From NCBI GenBank assembly GCA_031551765.1, contig JAVBNC010000153.1, positions 1 through 18,044 on the forward strand: 18,044 bases of DNA. The letters are read 5' to 3'. Below, one piece after another: positions 15,753 to 18,044 of this stretch; positions within the stretch are counted from its first letter, which is position 1; every line of letters begins with the position of its first letter. The position numbers and the translations under genes are program-made. Source of the stretch: JAVBNC01 sp031551765. GTDB taxonomy: Bacteria; Desulfobacterota; Desulfovibrionia; Desulfovibrionales; Desulfovibrionaceae. The notes under the pieces were generated by a model, which was given only the letters and a program-made list of their open reading frames with translations, searched no databases and was not told the origin of the DNA.

Positions 15753-16451
15753 TTAAATTTTATGCGACAATAGTAATGTGCCTTTTTCCAGGCGCTGCCA
15801 ATACGCCTTGGGAAAAAGAGAAACCAACGGCCGCGTCACAGTGCCACGGCTGAGCAAAAATACCACATCCCGCGCGCCGGTACACAGGTCCCGGCCGATA
15901 ACGCTCAGCAAGTACGCAGCCGGCAGCGCTTCCGCAAAAAGATCCATAATGTCGGCGCTGTATATTCTATAATGGCCGTGCTGGCTCTCGTCGGGGTAGC
16001 CCCAGTCTTCTGTTTTTTCCCGCTCCAAAGGTACGGGCGCGCTGAGCTGCACAAAACCGTTGGGCCGCGTTATGCGCAACATTTCACGCAAGGCCCGCGC
16101 GTCGTCAGCGACGTGTTCCAGCACGTGGTTGCAGATGACGATGTCCAGCGATTTATCCGGCAGCGGAATTTGCTGCAAATCCATGGAATTGACGCCGCCA
16201 TAGACGGAGACGTGCAGTTCCTTGAACCACTCCGGCCGGATACTGGGGTCTTCCGCAAACTGCAGACAGGTGAAGTCGCGCAGGGGGTAATGGCGCGCTA
16301 TGGTCTCCCAGATGCCGTAAATAATTCTGTGGCGCTCAAGCGAGCGGCAACGCGCGCAATTGGGCGGCAGGCCGTCTTTGGTCAGGCGCCCGTTGGGGCC
16401 GGGCGTGAAAACCGTATGGCCGCAAATGGTGCAGGGAAGTTGTGAAGACAC
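15753..16451 (-). CDS. Small Cys4/methyltransferase-like protein, relative of the fusion's first module
   Basis: A 232-residue protein (from GTG at 16451) convergent with the fusion gene, with stop codons 8 bases apart. It has C7-x2-C10 and C32-x2-C35 followed by RSLERHR (36-42), then SLDIVICNHVLEHV (101-114), RPNGFVQLSAPVP (129-141) and GHYRIYSADIMDLF (159-172), as in class I SAM methyltransferases. Like residues 1-235 of the 1176-residue protein it lacks a glycine-rich motif I (LQFAEDPS instead), and Cys/RHR spacing is nearly the same. I prefer GTG 16451 because GGAGAG lies 6 bases upstream; GTG at 16490 would give 245 residues. Base composition is host-like. Probably acts in the same glycan pathway, or as a sugar O-methyltransferase; the substrate is unknown. 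Confidence 0.82.
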   Translation of the reverse strand: MSSQLPCTICGHTVFTPGPNGRLTKDGLPPNCARCRSLERHRIIYGIWETIARHYPLRDFTCLQFAEDPSIRPEWFKELHVSVYGGVNSMDLQQIPLPDKSLDIVICNHVLEHVADDARALREMLRITRPNGFVQLSAPVPLEREKTEDWGYPDESQHGHYRIYSADIMDLFAEALPAAYLLSVIGRDLCTGARDVVFLLSRGTVTRPLVSLFPKAYWQRLEKGTLLLSHKI

Positions 16452-16545
16452 GGGCACCTCTCCGCGCGGCGACTGGGTTGCGCCGGGCACTATTCTGTAC
16501 CCCCGCGCGTTTTTTTCATCAACCCCCGCATACCCGCAAATGCAT

Positions 16546-16582
16546 GACGGCCCGGAACGCTTCCGCGCTCCGGGCCGCCGTC
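16546..16582 (-). terminator. GC-rich hairpin after the M20 peptidase gene, possible terminator
   Basis: A strong imperfect stem-loop formed by GACGG/CCGTC at the ends and CCCGGA/TCCGGG inside, around a TTCC loop, lies 22 bases beyond the stop of the peptidase gene. No run of T follows on the minus strand, so it may be a rho-dependent or mRNA-stabilising structure rather than a classic intrinsic terminator. Confidence 0.45.
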
Positions 16583-16604
16583 TCAGTGCTTCAGCCTTTT
16601 ATCC

Positions 16605-17894
16605 CTAACGCGTGCCTATGGGCAGCATGTTGCCCTTCATGGTTTCCTGCAGGGTGCGCACGATAAGGTAGAGCCTGGGCTCTATGTTGGACACTTCCAC
16701 CCCTTCCTTCAGGGAGTGGGGGCCGGTGCCGCCCACGCCGAAAGCGTCAATGGCCGTGGTCACCTGCGAGGTGAAGGTGGATTCCATGGTGGACTGGGAA
16801 CGGAACGCGCTCAGGTCCTTGCCCATTTCGTTCTTGTACAGGGCCGCGATTTTGGCGAACAAGTCGTCCGTCTTCTTGTTGGGCGCGAAGGGCGGGGAGA
16901 AGCGCTGCAGGGTGAAGGTCACTTCGCAGTCCGGGATCAGCTTGTTCTTGATGCGCTCGTTGGCGACCTTTTCAATGCGGTCGTATTCGGCGGTGTCGGC
17001 CACGCGCACGTCGGCCTCGGCCTTGGCGGACCCGGCAATGACGTTGATCTTGCTGCCGAAAGAGCCCATGTTCCAGTTCAGGTTCGTGTTCTTTTCCTTG
17101 TCGGAAAGGTCGCGCAGCTGCAGAATCTGGTGCGCCAGCTCGTAGCCCGCGTTGCGGCCCTTTTCCGGCGCGCCGCCGGAATGCGATTCCACGCCCTTGA
17201 CCGTCAGGATGGCTTTGCCGATGCCCCGGCAGGAAACCGTCAGGCGTCCGCCGCCCGGGCCGCCGCCGTCCATGGAATAGGCCACGTCGTGCCTGGCCGC
17301 CACTTCTTTGATCAGCGCCTGGCTGCCGGGGTTGAAAATTTCCTCATCCGGGTTGCAGAGCAGGGTGATCACCGCGAAATCGCGGGTCTTGAGCTTGTTG
17401 ATCAGCATGTCCATGACCGCTTGCATGGCCGCCAGGTTGGACTGGGAATCATACACGCCGGGGCCGCGGGCCACGCCCTTTTCATCCACGCGGAAGGGGC
17501 GCTTGGCCGCTTCGCCTTTGGGCCACACCGTGTCGTAGTGGTTGAGCAGCAGGATTTTGGCCTTGCCCTTGCCTTTCCAGGTGGCCATCACGCTGTTGAA
17601 GCCTTCGTGCGGGGCGCGGGTGGGAATGGCCGTGACTTCGCCGCCCAGGTCCTTGAACATTTTCATCAGCACGGCCTGCTTGGCGGCCAGGCCTTCTTTG
17701 TCATCGCTGCCGGAGTCCATGTTCACCAGCATTTCCAGGGTCTTCATGAACTGCGGTTTGGCCTCGGCGCACAGCTTGGCGATTTTGGCATCGGTTTTGG
17801 GCTTGGCTTCGGCTTTGGCGTCAGCGGCCAGAGCCGGCGCGGCAAGGGAACTCATGGCGAAAAGAAGCGCCGCCACCCGGACAAATCGTTTCAT
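16605..17894 (-). CDS. Secreted M20-family metallopeptidase (glutamate carboxypeptidase-like)
   Basis: A 429-residue zinc hydrolase with a signal peptide (1-23, core VAALLFAMSSLAAP, cleavage probably after ALA) and a short Ala/Lys-rich linker (24-40), so likely periplasmic. M20 residues in order: LLNHYDTVW (117-124, ligand His119 and Asp121), GVYDSQSN (146-153, bridging Asp149), NPDEEI (181-186, catalytic Glu184 and ligand Glu185), YSMDGGGP (206-213, Asp209 where CPG2 has Glu), VESHSG (235-240, dimerisation-domain His238) and GTGPHSLKEG (389-398, ligand His393). All expected catalytic positions are filled. The insert at about 215-335 is the dimerisation domain. Relatives remove C-terminal Glu or act as aminoacyl or dipeptide hydrolases; the substrate is unknown. 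ATG 17894 has GGAGAG 4 bases upstream. It stands alone on its strand next to the repeat arm. Confidence 0.92.
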   Translation of the reverse strand: MKRFVRVAALLFAMSSLAAPALAADAKAEAKPKTDAKIAKLCAEAKPQFMKTLEMLVNMDSGSDDKEGLAAKQAVLMKMFKDLGGEVTAIPTRAPHEGFNSVMATWKGKGKAKILLLNHYDTVWPKGEAAKRPFRVDEKGVARGPGVYDSQSNLAAMQAVMDMLINKLKTRDFAVITLLCNPDEEIFNPGSQALIKEVAARHDVAYSMDGGGPGGGRLTVSCRGIGKAILTVKGVESHSGGAPEKGRNAGYELAHQILQLRDLSDKEKNTNLNWNMGSFGSKINVIAGSAKAEADVRVADTAEYDRIEKVANERIKNKLIPDCEVTFTLQRFSPPFAPNKKTDDLFAKIAALYKNEMGKDLSAFRSQSTMESTFTSQVTTAIDAFGVGGTGPHSLKEGVEVSNIEPRLYLIVRTLQETMKGNMLPIGTR

Positions 17895-17935
17895 ATGACT
17901 CTCCAAATATATAAAAGGGGTTGGTTTTGAAAAGT

Positions 17936-17966
17936 TGTCGAAGCCAATCAAGATACAGAGCAGGGG
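17936..17966. repeat. Arm of the inverted-repeat family at the right edge
   Basis: TGTCGAAGCCAATCAAGA at 17936-17953 matches the left arm at 1635-1652 except for one base, and continues as ACAGAGCAGGG (compare ACGAGAGCAGGG). Orientation is the same as the left arm, so a copy of the element starts here and its inner part is lost in low-complexity sequence. Confidence 0.75.
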
Positions 17967-18044
17967 GGGGGCCCCCAACCCCCCCCGGGGGGCGCCCCCC
18001 CCCCCCCCCCCCCCCCGGGCGACGGGCCGCCCGGCGGCGCGGGC
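17962..18044. other. G/C low-complexity tail, probable collapsed repeat or artefact
   Basis: The last 83 bases contain runs of 9 G, 8 C and 22 C (17995-18016) with almost no A or T. They begin exactly where the repeat's GC-rich hairpins should be. The sequence is probably unreliable, so no feature is called in it. Confidence 0.7.

Noticed and set aside
16452..16490. GTG 16490 as start of the small methyltransferase-like gene
   Set aside because: GTG 16451 has GGAGAG at 6-base spacing. The longer form is possible, but its extra 13 residues show no conserved content.
16716..17930. 404-codon open frame on the plus strand opposite the M20 peptidase
   Set aside because: The minus strand has a signal peptide, ribosome binding site and a complete set of M20 residues; the plus frame is a low-complexity Gly/Val/His shadow.
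17895..17935. TTTTCA-N16-TATATT as a promoter for the M20 peptidase gene
   Set aside because: It would start transcription within the ribosome binding site; the AT-rich patch is too close to the ATG to be convincing.

Overview
The window looks like part of a chromosome (or one contig) from a high-GC Gram-negative bacterium, most likely a Desulfovibrio-type member of the Desulfovibrionaceae. This is inferred from gene content and style, not from a marker gene: an arabinose-5-phosphate isomerase for Kdo/LPS synthesis, periplasmic proteins with signal peptides, an XRE-cupin regulator next to an acyl-CoA ligase, and GC-rich two-hairpin intergenic repeats. Both ends run into C/G low-complexity sequence (81 C at the start; G/C runs from about 17961), which looks like an assembly edge artefact.

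Region 1 (100-3167): kdsD, a hotdog acyl-CoA thioesterase, a 240-bp inverted-repeat element, then an NCS2 nucleobase permease. Region 2 (3174-6808): a well-formed promoter with nearby palindromes drives an XRE-cupin regulator; an AMP-dependent acyl-CoA ligase and a PotD-like polyamine-binding protein follow, ending at a rho-independent terminator. No PotABC permease genes are present. The repeat family also sits between the regulator and the ligase.

Region 3 (6821-16451): a glycan-modification locus. After a leader rich in alternating inverted repeats come a 994-residue protein with three GT2-type modules (the third degenerate), a 372-residue GT2 and a 364-residue GT4-type transferase (ATGA overlap between these two). 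A 1176-residue fusion follows, joining a Cys4/methyltransferase-like module, a central unknown segment, a second methyltransferase, a degenerate GT2 module and a CgeB-like glycosyltransferase. A convergent small gene encodes a relative of the first module. The fusion gene is much more AT-rich than its neighbours in places and near-host GC in the middle. The likely joint role is building and methylating a surface polysaccharide or glycosylating a surface protein; the acceptor cannot be read from the sequence.

Region 4 (16546-18044): a secreted M20 metallopeptidase on the minus strand, then another copy of the repeat arm at the edge of the low-complexity tail.

No rRNA, tRNA, CRISPR array, transposase or integrase was seen. 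No gap between genes exceeds 300 bases. I see no clear new defence or mobile system; the most original items are the five-part fusion protein with its convergent relative, and the paired inverted two-hairpin repeats.
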